From Rhizobium skierniewicense (GTDB lineage: Bacteria; Pseudomonadota; Alphaproteobacteria; Rhizobiales; Rhizobiaceae), in assembly GCF_014196515.1 (NCBI RefSeq), contig NZ_JACIDV010000006.1:248001-312000 (forward strand): 64,000 bases of DNA. Reading direction: 5' to 3'. The stretch's first letter is position 1, and every line of letters starts with the position of its first letter. Both the position numbers and the translations under genes were made by a program. Positions 19,201-27,217 of this stretch are shown here, in pieces. Under the pieces are notes generated by a model. It was not told where the DNA came from, searched no databases, and was given only the letters and a program-made list of their open reading frames with translations.

Positions 19201-19578
19201 TTCCAGTTTATCGTCACGCTCGCTGCATTCTCCCGGCAGAAGCACCAGCTTGATACCGCGTCGTCTCGCCATTCTGGCAAGCTCATCGACGCCATAACGC
19301 CAACGGTCGGCACCACCGAGAATCCGGATAAGGATCAACTTTGCATGTTCTGCGGTCTTCTCGAGCCACAGATCGACAGACATGGGATGCCGCAGCTCGA
19401 AAAGATTTTCGGACACGAATGACACCGAACCATCCGTGCTTCGCTGCCACGCACGCTCCAGACCTCCAAGATCGCTGGCCGAAAAGGACATCACCACCAC
19501 ATCAGCCTTGCCCTGATTGAGATCAACCGGCTCGATCAGGTCGTCCAGAGACGAAGATGTGGTGGCGAGGATGTGCAT
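16228..19578 (-). CDS. cobN: Aerobic cobaltochelatase subunit CobN
   Basis: Large subunit of the ATP-dependent CobNST complex, which inserts Co2+ into hydrogenobyrinic acid a,c-diamide; 1116 residues. The frame is uninterrupted. Family motifs include DYPGAAPGRTGYAVGLDVP, HVGAHGTLEWLPGK, SVSNPGEA-like IVSNPGEAAVAKRR and a C-terminal MRHGPRGASEFAETVDRL block. This is shorter than the roughly 1250-1275 residues of the best-known CobN proteins, the difference being spread over the N-terminal half. cobS and cobT are not in the window. Three bases separate it from cobW upstream, and it overlaps cobG by 4 nt downstream. Confidence 0.95.
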   Translation of the reverse strand: MHILATTSSSLDDLIEPVDLNQGKADVVVMSFSASDLGGLERAWQRSTDGSVSFVSENLFELRHPMSVDLWLEKTAEHAKLILIRILGGADRWRYGVDELARMARRRGIKLVLLPGECSERDDKLEAASTVDLPTQAKILSFFRQGGPQNMDRVAKGLAAFAQGATWPDIEAEPLPKTGFYRPGEGVVDLSEALSGFSDDAPLLPILFYRSMLMAADVAPIDALYGTLRQRGFAPLPILVGGLKDVETIRFLEETLVPLKPAAMIAATAFASHVDREGHSLFDRLGVATFQVIMATTRRDGWADNVRGLNPSDLAMHVVLPELDGRILAGAISFKQPDPDGGRGLVHCPEADRVNQVADRISAFLRLKHTAPSQRRIVILMPDYPGAAPGRTGYAVGLDVPQSVLEMLRDLRDAGYTVDDIPETPRALLDRVENETASFGLAEYSAFRRAMPRTANVAMDETWDDAEADDAFEGGIFHFRAARFGSVTVALAPDRGRNEDRRADYHDPALPPRHALIAFGAWMRQTLDAHAIIHVGAHGTLEWLPGKTVALSQTCFPEIVTGALPVIYPFIVSNPGEAAVAKRRIAAVTIGHIPPVLVNAGLSSEQMVLEQLVDEYAQADGLDRRRRDRLATLIVEKARETGLAADAGVGSQDDADTALSRIDAFLCDLKDFAIKDGQHVFGRCVDDEPDALRRDSAKTEKAALLAALDGQHIRPGPSGAPARGRLDVLPTGRNLYAADPRTMPTPTAFDLGRMAGEEVLRHHLQRHGDWPKHIVFDLWGSASLRNGGEDVGQALHLMGARPIYDQATGRVTGIEVLPPAVLGRPRVDVTFRISGLFRDMFPALIALLDAAAKAIARREESPGDNPLGEEAAALGHIPPRIFGSAPGTYGAGIEEKLANGRWDGREELGQIYLDAASHAFGGADGLGVFTDAGFAAQIEKADLLVHTGDDPGRDLLDGSSDVAFIGGFAAAKAALGQSADVVALDTTDPARPRARSIAQAITRVVRARAVNPRFIAGQMRHGPRGASEFAETVDRLIGFAETTHAVSSSLIEALYDAYFGDEEVRDFILRENPQAAEVMAQRFLSARRRGLWHSRRNAVDAELEMLIAPKQTRESA

Positions 19579-19581
19579 GGA

Positions 19582-20616
19582 TCAGGCAGCCAGCATCCGC
19601 TCGATTTTCGCGCGGTCGAGACCCTTTTCACCAATCACGACCAGACGGCTGCGGCGCACTTCTCCCGTTGCCCACGGACGGTCGAAATAATGATTGACGC
19701 GTGAGCCGACCGCCTGCACCTGCAACCGCATCGGCTTGGCAGACACCTCGACAAACCCTTTTATGCGCAGAACATTTTCAGAGGCCGCTGTTTCGGAAAT
19801 ACGCGCAGCAAGCGCGTCTGCGTCCGTTACCGCATCCAGTTCCACAACAAAGCTGTCGAACTCGTCATGATCGTGGTCTTCTTCATCGTCGTGATGGGTG
19901 TGTCGGTTGTCGATATCTTCTTCCACCGCGAGTCCAAGACCGATCAGCACAGCCGGATCAATCACACCATTGGCGGCCACGATAATCTTGGCGGCCTTGG
20001 AAAGATGCGCGTTGATATGCGCCTTGGCCCGCTCCAACCCGGCGGCATCGAGCAGATCACCCTTGGTGAGAACAATCAGATCGGCGCAGGCAATCTGGTC
20101 CTCAAACACCTCTTCGACAGGATCGTCGTGGTCCAGCGCCTCATCATTCTGGCGCTGAGCAGCCAGTGCTTCCAGATCATGCGATACCATGCCGTCTGCA
20201 AGGGCGGCACCATCGGCCACGGCCACGACCGCATCCACCGTCACCCGGCTTTTGATCGCTGGCCACTGAAAAGCCTGCACCAACGGCTTGGGCAGCGCGA
20301 GACCTGATGTTTCGATCAGAATATGCTCGACGCGTGGCTCGCGGCTGAGAATCTGCTCGATGGCAGGCTGGAAGTCATCGGCTACCGTGCAGCAGATGCA
20401 GCCATTGGCCAGTTCCACGATGTTGTCTTCCGGGCAGCTTTCGATGCCGCAACCTTTGAGGATTTCACCATCAATGCCGACATCGCCGAACTCATTGACA
20501 ATGATGGCGAGACGCTTGCCATCCAGCTTTTCGAGAAGGCCCCGCAGCAAGGTGGTTTTTCCAGCGCCCAGAAATCCGGTGATGATGGTGCAGGGAACGC
20601 GGTTGAGCGTGGTCAT
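19582..20616 (-). CDS. cobW: CobW GTPase, metal chaperone of cobalamin synthesis
   Basis: A COG0523 G3E-family GTPase, 344 residues, thought to deliver Co2+ to the CobNST chelatase. The P-loop is GFLGAGKT (residues 14-21), the metal-binding CxCC lies in NGCICCTV (C73, C75, C76), and the guanine motif is TKGD (184-187). A His/Asp-rich stretch with six histidines (238-250) fits metal handling. The C-terminal CobW_C domain ends the protein. A GAGGAG site precedes the ATG, which overlaps the DUF1636 stop (ATGA). cobN follows after 3 bp. Confidence 0.95.
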   Translation of the reverse strand: MTTLNRVPCTIITGFLGAGKTTLLRGLLEKLDGKRLAIIVNEFGDVGIDGEILKGCGIESCPEDNIVELANGCICCTVADDFQPAIEQILSREPRVEHILIETSGLALPKPLVQAFQWPAIKSRVTVDAVVAVADGAALADGMVSHDLEALAAQRQNDEALDHDDPVEEVFEDQIACADLIVLTKGDLLDAAGLERAKAHINAHLSKAAKIIVAANGVIDPAVLIGLGLAVEEDIDNRHTHHDDEEDHDHDEFDSFVVELDAVTDADALAARISETAASENVLRIKGFVEVSAKPMRLQVQAVGSRVNHYFDRPWATGEVRRSRLVVIGEKGLDRAKIERMLAA

Positions 20617-21038
20617 GATGTCTCCTCGGTGAAATGCAAAGGGGGAATGCGGGCAACAAGGCCGCGCTTCAAACTATCGGGTCGCCCACGCCACGGCATC
20701 AGGCCATCTGTTGCCTGCGACAAAAGACGCGCACCAACCACAAGATCGGCGGCATCGTCTTCACCGAGCGATCCGAACATATACGACCAGCCATCGGCGC
20801 TGCGCATGGCGGCACTCAGACCGCGCTTGCAATTGGCAAGGCAATTGACGCTGCGGATATCGACACCCTCTGCCCGCCCCAGATCAATGGCCGCCTGCGC
20901 AAGTGTCGCACCGGGACGCGGGTCCGCATTCGGATCGGCTTCGGACCGGCAGCTGCGGCAGACGTACACAACGACACCGGGCGCGGTCTCGCGATCTGCT
21001 CTGTCATTCACGCTGGGCGATGTTGATGTAATATCCAA
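20613..21038 (-). CDS. DUF1636 cysteine-rich protein, first gene of the riboswitch operon
   Basis: About 141 residues with the DUF1636 pattern: a CxxC motif (VCRSCRSE) and a second cysteine pair in VNCLANCKRGLSAAM, resembling a thioredoxin-like [2Fe-2S] ferredoxin fold. Biochemical function is unknown. Its place between the B12 riboswitch and cobW suggests a role in cobalt or electron supply for corrin synthesis. There is no ATG: TTG at 21038 has GGAAAG seven bases upstream and is chosen here, while GTG at 21011 is the alternative. Longer versions of the frame would run into the riboswitch. Confidence 0.75.
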   Translation of the reverse strand: MDITSTSPSVNDRADRETAPGVVVYVCRSCRSEADPNADPRPGATLAQAAIDLGRAEGVDIRSVNCLANCKRGLSAAMRSADGWSYMFGSLGEDDAADLVVGARLLSQATDGLMPWRGRPDSLKRGLVARIPPLHFTEETS

Positions 21039-21169
21039 AATTCTGCTTTCCGCGCCTTCAAAATAGTCCTGGGGTGCGGATATCGAAAAACAGCATGCGG
21101 CGACACGCACAGCCCTTGTTCGAACAACCGACTGACCGGAGCACCCCGCCCGGCAGACGTTTTTCCTGA

Positions 21170-21355
21170 AACGGCAGGTCTCCTGGCTCGCGGTTTGTAC
21201 GCCCTTGCGCCGCCTTCCCGGACTGTGATGTCCAGTGGCTTTCCGGCGCGGGCTCACCGCTTACAGTTGCGGGGGCAGCCACGGATTGGTTTGCATAGCA
21301 AACTGTACCGTGTTCCCTCTTAGCTTTTCCCGTTGCCGGAAAAAGACCGTCAGTC
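21170..21355 (-). promoter_or_regulatory. Cobalamin (AdoCbl) riboswitch upstream of DUF1636-cobWNGHIJ
   Basis: Read on the minus strand, the conserved elements appear in the right order. GGGAACACGGT is at 21317-21307, CCCCGCAACTGTAAGCGG within 21274-21257, the B12 box AGCCACTGGA at 21240-21231, and GAGCCAGGAGACCTGCC at 21189-21173. This is a complete cobalamin riboswitch aptamer. About 130 nt separate it from the first start codon, and no obvious terminator hairpin with a U-run is seen there, so control of translation start is likely. It should switch off the whole seven-gene operon when adenosylcobalamin is plentiful. The 5' limit is approximate. Confidence 0.95.
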
Positions 21356-21471
21356 CCTAACCCTTAGGCCCTGCGATGCTTGAGTGTCAATGCCACGCAT
21401 CATTGCTCGCGCATGCGTTTTGGCTATAGTCGCCGCTTCGAAAAGCACGATACCCGGAAGGATGAACCGCC

Positions 21472-22089
21472 ATGACCCGTGACATCAGCGACAGCGAAGC
21501 AGAACGCCACCGGGCCAAAATGGTCAATCGAAAGGTAGTTCAGGATGCTGAGGTCTCGGAAAAGACGATCGAAAAAGGCCTGCTGATGATCAACACCGGC
21601 CCCGGAAAAGGCAAGTCCACCGCCGCTTTCGGGCTTGCTCTGCGTATGCTCGGCACCGGCAGACGTGTCGGCATCGTGCAATTCATCAAGGGCGCATGGT
21701 CCACCGGAGAGCAGGGCGCTTTGGCTCTGTTCGGAGATCGCGTCGAATGGCGGACCATGGGCGAAGGTTTCACGTGGGACACTCAAGATCTGAAACGGGA
21801 CATCGCTGCCGCATCCAAGGCATGGGAAGAAGCCAAGGTGCTGATGGCCGACGAAACCATCGGTCTTGTGGTTCTCGATGAACTCAACATCGCGTTGCGT
21901 TATGATTATCTGCCGCTGGAAGAGGTTCTAGAGACCCTCCAGAACCGGCGCGAAGGCTTGCATGTCATCGTCACCGGGCGCAATGCCAAGCAACCCCTGA
22001 TCGATGCCGCCGATATGGTGACCGAAATGACGCTGGTAAAACACCATTTCAAGGCAGGCGTGAAGGCACAGTCGGGCATAGAGTTCTAA
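21472..22089 (+). CDS. cobO: Cob(I)yrinic acid a,c-diamide adenosyltransferase CobO
   Basis: ATP:corrinoid adenosyltransferase of the CobA/CobO/BtuR type, 205 residues, which attaches the 5'-deoxyadenosyl group to reduced corrinoids. The modified P-loop GPGKGKST (residues 43-50), QFIKGAWSTGE, LDELNIALRYDYL and VTGRNA are conserved. It is divergent from the riboswitch operon; no second riboswitch is seen on its own strand. cobQ follows 3 bp after the stop. Confidence 0.96.
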   Translation: MTRDISDSEAERHRAKMVNRKVVQDAEVSEKTIEKGLLMINTGPGKGKSTAAFGLALRMLGTGRRVGIVQFIKGAWSTGEQGALALFGDRVEWRTMGEGFTWDTQDLKRDIAAASKAWEEAKVLMADETIGLVVLDELNIALRYDYLPLEEVLETLQNRREGLHVIVTGRNAKQPLIDAADMVTEMTLVKHHFKAGVKAQSGIEF

Positions 22090-22092
22090 TCC

Positions 22093-23550
22093 ATGACAGC
22101 ACGCGTCTTGATGTTCCAGGGAACCGGCTCGGATGTCGGCAAGTCGCTGATGGTGGCGGGTCTGGCCCGTGCCTTCGTGCGCCGTGGCCTATCCGTCATG
22201 CCGTTCAAACCGCAAAACATGTCCAACAACGCCGCAGTCACCGCGGATGGCGGCGAAATCGGCCGCGCACAAGCCTTGCAAGCGCGTGCCGCAGGCGTTC
22301 CGCTTTCGGTCCACATGAACCCGGTGCTGCTGAAGCCACAGAGTGAAACCGGTGCGCAGATCGTCGTGCAGGGTAAGGTCATCGGCAACGCCAAGGCGGC
22401 GGATTACCAGCACATGAAGGCGGGGCTGATGCCGCGTGTGCTGGAAAGTTTCGAGCACCTGAAATCTCAGGCCGACCTCATTCTGGTCGAAGGTGCAGGC
22501 AGTGCGTCGGAGGTCAATCTTCGCGCAAACGACATCGCCAATATGGGCTTTGCCCGCGCAGCCGACGTTCCGGTCATCCTGATCGGCGATATAGATCGCG
22601 GCGGCGTCATCGCCAGCCTCGTTGGGACGAAAACGGTTCTGGATGCAGACGATGCCGCGATGATCCAAGGCTTTATCGTCAACCGTTTCAGAGGCGACCC
22701 AAGCCTGTTTGATGACGGCATGCGCATCATTGCAGACAAAACCGGTTGGCACGGCATAGGCCTTCTGCCGCATTTTGCCGATGCCTGCCGCCTGCCTGCC
22801 GAAGATGCGCTGGGGTTGACCGCACCCGGACAGCGCAAACCCGACGCAAAAATCCGCATCGCGGTTCCCATCCTGCCGCACATCTCCAACTTCGATGATC
22901 TTGATCCTCTGGAAGCGGAACCGGATGTGGAGCTTTTGCGCATACGCCCCGGCCAGGCCATTCCCGGCAATGCCAGGCTGGTGCTGCTCTGCGGCTCAAA
23001 ATCCACCATCGCTGACCTCGACACGCTGAAAAATGCGGGCTTCGATGTGGATATCAAGGCCCATCTGCGCCGGGGCGGTTACGTACTGGGCCTCTGTGGT
23101 GGTTATCAGATGCTGGGCAAAACGGTCGCAGATCCGCAGGGCATAGAGGGTAAGCCTCTTAGGGTGGAAGGATTGAACCTGCTCGATGTCGATACCGTTC
23201 TGACAGGCGATAAACGGCTGATCGCCGTCACAGGCAAAAGTTTCGACGGAATATCTTTCTCCGGCTATGAAATGCATGTCGGCGTGACCGAGGGGCAAGA
23301 TGCAGCTCGCCCATTTTCCCGCATCGGCAACCATACCGAAGGCGCGATATCAGCGGATGGTCGCGTCTATGGCACTTACATTCACGGCCTGTTTGCAGAT
23401 GACAACCAGCGGAGCGCCTGGCTACAACGGCTCGGCAGCGAAAGCTCGAAGTTCAATTATGAGAAGCAGATGGATCAGGTGCTGGACCGGCTGGCCGCTC
23501 ACATGGAGCGCCACCTTGATCTCGATGCCCTCTTGGCTATAGCGCGATAA
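22093..23550 (+). CDS. cobQ: Cobyric acid synthase CobQ
   Basis: Glutamine- and ATP-dependent amidation of the b, d, e and g side chains of adenosylcobyrinic a,c-diamide; 485 residues. The N-terminal P-loop GTGSDVGKS (residues 10-18) and [11 protein letters not shown] come before a C-terminal amidotransferase domain with nucleophile Cys335 ([11 protein letters not shown]) and His431 (GTYIHGLF). It is co-transcribed with cobO. The 3' end overlaps the convergent cobD by 14 bp. Confidence 0.97.
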   Translation: MTARVLMFQGTGSDVGKSLMVAGLARAFVRRGLSVMPFKPQNMSNNAAVTADGGEIGRAQALQARAAGVPLSVHMNPVLLKPQSETGAQIVVQGKVIGNAKAADYQHMKAGLMPRVLESFEHLKSQADLILVEGAGSASEVNLRANDIANMGFARAADVPVILIGDIDRGGVIASLVGTKTVLDADDAAMIQGFIVNRFRGDPSLFDDGMRIIADKTGWHGIGLLPHFADACRLPAEDALGLTAPGQRKPDAKIRIAVPILPHISNFDDLDPLEAEPDVELLRIRPGQAIPGNARLVLLCGSKSTIADLDTLKNAGFDVDIKAHLRRGGYVLGLCGGYQMLGKTVADPQGIEGKPLRVEGLNLLDVDTVLTGDKRLIAVTGKSFDGISFSGYEMHVGVTEGQDAARPFSRIGNHTEGAISADGRVYGTYIHGLFADDNQRSAWLQRLGSESSKFNYEKQMDQVLDRLAAHMERHLDLDALLAIAR

Positions 23551-24502
23551 GAGCGGCGATTACGCCAAACAGGCCAATCAGCATCGCATCGGCTATGCGC
23601 GCCAGCTTCAAGGCCTTCCGAATGTCGGCAGCGGTCAAATCCCGCCGCCCACCTTCGCCCATAAACCGCGCTTCGATCATCTGCCCACCATATGAGCGTG
23701 GACCAGCCAATGCAAAACCAAGTGTGCCAGCCATAGCCGCTTCCGGCCATCCGGCATTGGGCGACCGGTGATGATGGGCATCGCGGAATATGGCGCGCAA
23801 GCCTTCCCCCGGCGAAGCACCTTTCACGAAAAAGGCGGCGAAAACAAACAGCAGGCCGGTCAGTCGGGACGCAGGCAGGTTGACCAGATCGTCCAGCCGC
23901 GCAGACGCCCAGCCAAATGCCTCATGGCGGGCAGAGCGATGACCGATCATGCTGTCTGCGGTGTTGATGGCTTTATAACCGGCACCTCCGGCCAAGCCCA
24001 AGAACCCGAGCCAAAGCGAAGGTGCGACGATGCCATCGGAAAAATTCTCCGCCAGGCTTTCAATCGCCGCGCGGCACACGGCGGCTTCATCCAGATTTTC
24101 AGGATCCCGCCCGACGATCATCGAAACCGCCTTGCGGCCACCTTCGATACCGTCGCGCTCCAAAGCCGAGGCCACAGCCGAGACATGATCTTCCAGACTT
24201 TTTTGCGCCGGCAGTGAAGCACCCAACACGGCCACAAAAAACAGTCCGAAAGGCAGAGCCAGAAGAATGGATTGCGACATCAGTGCAAGAAGCACGGTCA
24301 AGCCGAGGAAAAAGACCAGCGCCACGACACCCATGGCGATGCGGCGTAAAAATGTGTCACCTTCCCGGTTCCATTTTCTATCGAGGAGCGCGATAAGCGA
24401 GCCGATCCATGTCACGGGATGGCCGATGCGCTGGAACAACCAGTCGGGGTAACCGACAAGGCGTTCGATCAACAGGGACAGGAAAGCGAGAGCGAAAAAC
24501 AT
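23537..24502 (-). CDS. cobD: Adenosylcobinamide-phosphate synthase CobD (CbiB)
   Basis: Membrane protein that joins adenosylcobyric acid to (R)-1-amino-2-propanol phosphate; 321 residues with several hydrophobic helices (residues 1-18, ~50-90, C-terminal end). [33 protein letters not shown] and [14 protein letters not shown] are CbiB signatures. The ATG at 24502 shares a CATG with the divergent cobC start. No clear ribosome site is visible upstream, and a TTG 17 codons earlier is the only other in-frame option nearby. Confidence 0.93.
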   Translation of the reverse strand: MFFALAFLSLLIERLVGYPDWLFQRIGHPVTWIGSLIALLDRKWNREGDTFLRRIAMGVVALVFFLGLTVLLALMSQSILLALPFGLFFVAVLGASLPAQKSLEDHVSAVASALERDGIEGGRKAVSMIVGRDPENLDEAAVCRAAIESLAENFSDGIVAPSLWLGFLGLAGGAGYKAINTADSMIGHRSARHEAFGWASARLDDLVNLPASRLTGLLFVFAAFFVKGASPGEGLRAIFRDAHHHRSPNAGWPEAAMAGTLGFALAGPRSYGGQMIEARFMGEGGRRDLTAADIRKALKLARIADAMLIGLFGVIAALIAL

Positions 24503-25529
24503 GGGCGAGAAGATACCAGAGAAAGCGCAACCGGCGATCCGCCATGGCGGCAATCTGGGTCAGGCGCGTCTGCTTTTTCCACAAGCACCCGAACCCTGGA
24601 TCGATCTTTCCACGGGGATCAATCCACACTCCTATCCGCATTCGCCCGTTCCCGCCAGCGCCTTTGCCCGCCTGCCGGAACCGCGCGCCGTGGAAACGCT
24701 GAAGGAGATCGCCGCAACGGCCTTCGGCGCGTCTTCCGCCGCACACATCGCCGCATCCCCGGGGACACAAATGTTGATGCCACTGCTTGCCCAGACCGCC
24801 GTTCAGCGCGGTGCGAGAACCTGTGGCGTCTTATCGCCCGCCTACGCCGAACACGCCCGCACTGCCCGCATCGCCGGACTCACTATTACCGAGGTATCAG
24901 ATATCGAGGCCTTGGCCGCCTTCGATCATGCCGTCATCATCAACCCCAACAATCCCGATGGACGCGCGTGGAAGCGGCCAGAACTTCTCACACTGGCCGA
25001 CGCCATGCGCCAAAAGGGCGGCATGCTTGTTGTGGACGAGGCCTTCATTGAGACGGGCTATGCCGAAAGCGTTGCGGATGTGGCGACCTCAGACAGCCTC
25101 GTCGTCTTGCGCTCCTTCGGCAAGTTTTACGGCATGGCAGGCATCCGCCTTGGCTTCGCCATTGGGCATCCAGATATTGCAGAACGTCTCGAATCCTGGT
25201 TGGGACCATGGGCCATCTCCGGTCCGGCTCTGCATATTGCGACTGAAGCTCTAGTAGATCAGGTTTGGCGAGATGAAATTCGACTCCGGCTAAGAGCTGA
25301 ATCAGAGCGACTAAATGACCTATTGGGGGCAGCGGATCTTTCGATTGTTGGGGGAACATCGCTTTTCACGCTTATCCGCGACGATCGGGCGCCCACCGTC
25401 TGCACTCATCTCATGGAAAACGGCATTCTCACACGCAGCTTTGATGAAAGGTCAACCGAACTACGCTTTGGCCTTCCGGGTGAAGAGGCGGAATGGACGA
25501 GATTGGAAGCGGCGTTGTCTAACGTTTAG
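24501..25529 (+). CDS. cobC: L-threonine-O-3-phosphate decarboxylase CobC
   Basis: A PLP-dependent aminotransferase-fold enzyme (342 residues) that makes aminopropanol phosphate for the nucleotide loop. It is related to histidinol-phosphate aminotransferase, but its position beside cobD supports CobC. The PLP lysine is Lys208 in SFGKFYGMAGIRLGF, and NPNNPDGRAW and a DEAFIE segment bind the cofactor. The start overlaps the cobD start in CATG, with only a weak GAGAG upstream. Confidence 0.92.
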   Translation: MGEKIPEKAQPAIRHGGNLGQARLLFPQAPEPWIDLSTGINPHSYPHSPVPASAFARLPEPRAVETLKEIAATAFGASSAAHIAASPGTQMLMPLLAQTAVQRGARTCGVLSPAYAEHARTARIAGLTITEVSDIEALAAFDHAVIINPNNPDGRAWKRPELLTLADAMRQKGGMLVVDEAFIETGYAESVADVATSDSLVVLRSFGKFYGMAGIRLGFAIGHPDIAERLESWLGPWAISGPALHIATEALVDQVWRDEIRLRLRAESERLNDLLGAADLSIVGGTSLFTLIRDDRAPTVCTHLMENGILTRSFDERSTELRFGLPGEEAEWTRLEAALSNV

Positions 25530-25550
25530 AGTCAAGTGACAGCCAACATT

Positions 25551-25633
25551 CGTCATCCTCGGGCTTGACCGAGGATTTAACGAACCCAGACGTCAAACGT
25601 GGTTAGATCCTCGCCACAAGGGCGAGGATGACG
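25551..25633. repeat. Intergenic palindromic repeat of the alphaproteobacterial GTCATCCTCG type
   Basis: CGTCATCCTCG (from 25551) and its complement CGAGGATGACG (25623-25633) enclose internal GAGGAT/ATCCTC copies. This gives a mosaic that can fold into one long hairpin or two short ones. It lies between the convergent cobC and fuconate dehydratase genes. Such elements are frequent between genes in Rhizobium-like genomes. No other copy was noticed in the window. Confidence 0.65.
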
Positions 25634-25659
25634 ATGGAGAGGGCAACAAGTTGGCAAGG

Positions 25660-26937
25660 TTAGCCCTTGAACGTATAGGCCTCGATCGACTCCGGCTTCA
25701 TCTCGACAGAGAATCCTGGCATCTTGGGGGGCATATAGGCCGCGTTCCTGATATCGCAGGGATCGATGAAATGCTCATGCAGATGATCGACATATTCAAT
25801 AACTCGGCCTTCCTTCGTGCCGGAAACAACCAGATAATCGATCATCGACAGGTGCTGAACATATTCACACAGCCCGACGCCGCCTGCATGTGGCCAGACC
25901 GGCAGATCGTATTTCGCGGCGATCAGCAGGACAGCCAGCACTTCGTTCAGCCCGCCCATGCGGCAACTGTCGATCTGCACGATATCGATGGCACCTTCGG
26001 CGATGAACTGTTTGAACATGATGCGGTTCTGGCACATCTCGCCAGTCGCGACCTTCACAGAACCGATCGCCTGCCGTATTTTGCGGTGACCTGCAATATC
26101 GTCGGGGCTTGTCGGTTCCTCGATGAAAAACGGGTTGGCGAAGGCAAGCTTATTGACCCATTCGATGGCCTGATCGACCTCCCAGACCTGATTGGCGTCG
26201 ATCATCAGGTAACGGTCGGGGCCAATCACCTCGCGGGCAATCGTCAGGCGGCGAATGTCGTCTTCCAGATCGCGGCCAACCTTCATCTTCACATGGTTGA
26301 ACCCGGCATCGATGGCTTCCTGGCATAGCCGGCGCAACTTCTCATCACCGTAACCCAGCCAACCGGCGGATGTCGTGTAGCAGGCATAACCATCCCGTTT
26401 GAGAAGTTCGACGCGTTCTGCCTTGCCGGCCTGCGCTTTCTTCAGGATCGACAGCGCATCCTCGCGCGTCAGCACATCGGTCAGATAGCGGTAATCGACG
26501 ATATCGGCGATTTGCTCCGGGCTCATATCGGCCACCAGTTGCCAGACGGGCTTGCCCGCCTGTTTCGCCAGCAGATCCCACACGGCATTGACGACAGCAC
26601 CGGTGGCCAGATGCATGGCACCCTTGTCCGGCCCGATCCAGCGCAACTGGCTATCGCCGGTCAGATGCCGCCAGTATGTGCCGGGATTTTCCGAAACAGT
26701 GGAAAGATCGGTGCCGACGACCAGATGCCGCATTGCCTCGATGGCCATGCAGCATATGTCATTACCGCGGCCGATGGTGAAGGTCAGTCCGTGACCTTTC
26801 AAAGCTTCGTGATCGGTATCGAGAATGATGTAAGCTGCGGAATAATCCGGGTCCGGGTTCATCGCATCGGAGCCATCGAGGCTTTGCGATGTTGGAAAGC
26901 GTAAATCGAACACACGCAGATCAGTAATCTTGGTCAT
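25660..26937 (-). CDS. L-fuconate dehydratase
   Basis: Enolase-superfamily acid-sugar dehydratase, 425 residues, converting L-fuconate to 2-keto-3-deoxy-L-fuconate in the non-phosphorylating L-fucose pathway. All catalytic residues of the characterised Xanthomonas enzyme are present, shifted by one: Lys217 and Lys219 (VKMKV), metal ligands Asp247 (MIDANQ), Glu273 (IEEPT) and Glu300 (ATGEM), and His350 (WPHAGG). The start at 26937 has only a weak ribosome site and lies 24 bp after a short ORF. The other fucose-pathway genes are not adjacent. Confidence 0.92.
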   Translation of the reverse strand: MTKITDLRVFDLRFPTSQSLDGSDAMNPDPDYSAAYIILDTDHEALKGHGLTFTIGRGNDICCMAIEAMRHLVVGTDLSTVSENPGTYWRHLTGDSQLRWIGPDKGAMHLATGAVVNAVWDLLAKQAGKPVWQLVADMSPEQIADIVDYRYLTDVLTREDALSILKKAQAGKAERVELLKRDGYACYTTSAGWLGYGDEKLRRLCQEAIDAGFNHVKMKVGRDLEDDIRRLTIAREVIGPDRYLMIDANQVWEVDQAIEWVNKLAFANPFFIEEPTSPDDIAGHRKIRQAIGSVKVATGEMCQNRIMFKQFIAEGAIDIVQIDSCRMGGLNEVLAVLLIAAKYDLPVWPHAGGVGLCEYVQHLSMIDYLVVSGTKEGRVIEYVDHLHEHFIDPCDIRNAAYMPPKMPGFSVEMKPESIEAYTFKG

Positions 26938-26961
26938 CGGCCATTCACTCGCAGTCAGGGA

Positions 26962-27039
26962 TCAGAGAACGGGTTCATGCTGGAAAGGTCCAACCGCATA
27001 GCTCCGCCATCGCCCGGCGTTCAGCGCATCCGATGTCAT
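26962..27039 (-). other. Possible 25-residue ORF before fuconate dehydratase
   Basis: An ATG at 27039 follows a strong GGAGGAG site and opens a frame of 25 residues with no recognisable domain. It begins 4 bp after the stop of the permease-like remnant and ends 24 bp before the fuconate dehydratase start. It may be a coupling peptide, or the surviving first codons of a deleted gene. Too short to assign. Confidence 0.25.
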
Positions 27040-27043
27040 TGTC

Positions 27044-27205
27044 TCAACTCCTCCAGCGTCGCTGCACGAATGCATCTGCGACGATGAAAAAAAGCACAGA
27101 TAGGCTGCAAACACCAGCAATCAAAGCGGGCGTCAATATCGCAGGAAACAGGGGAGGGGCAATGAGCCTTGGCGAACGCGATCGATGCGCGTCAGCCAAA
27201 GCTTG
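27044..27205 (-). pseudogene. Possible remnant of a membrane-transport permease (C-terminal end)
   Basis: An open frame of 53 codons without a start encodes a hydrophobic stretch of about 28 residues (PPLFPAILTPALIAG and following) and ends in the basic tail VQRRWRS. That is how many ABC sugar-transporter permeases end. The frame is closed upstream by a TGA at 27206-27208, next to the purH stop. I read it as the tail of a lost permease gene of the fuconate operon; it could also be chance coding potential. Confidence 0.3.
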
Positions 27206-27217
27206 TCAGTGAGGGCC

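Noticed and set aside
21766-21781. parS-like sequence GGTTTCACGTGGGACA in cobO
   Set aside because: Three mismatches, two of them in the core right arm; inside a coding region far from the other sites. Kept out of the parS set.
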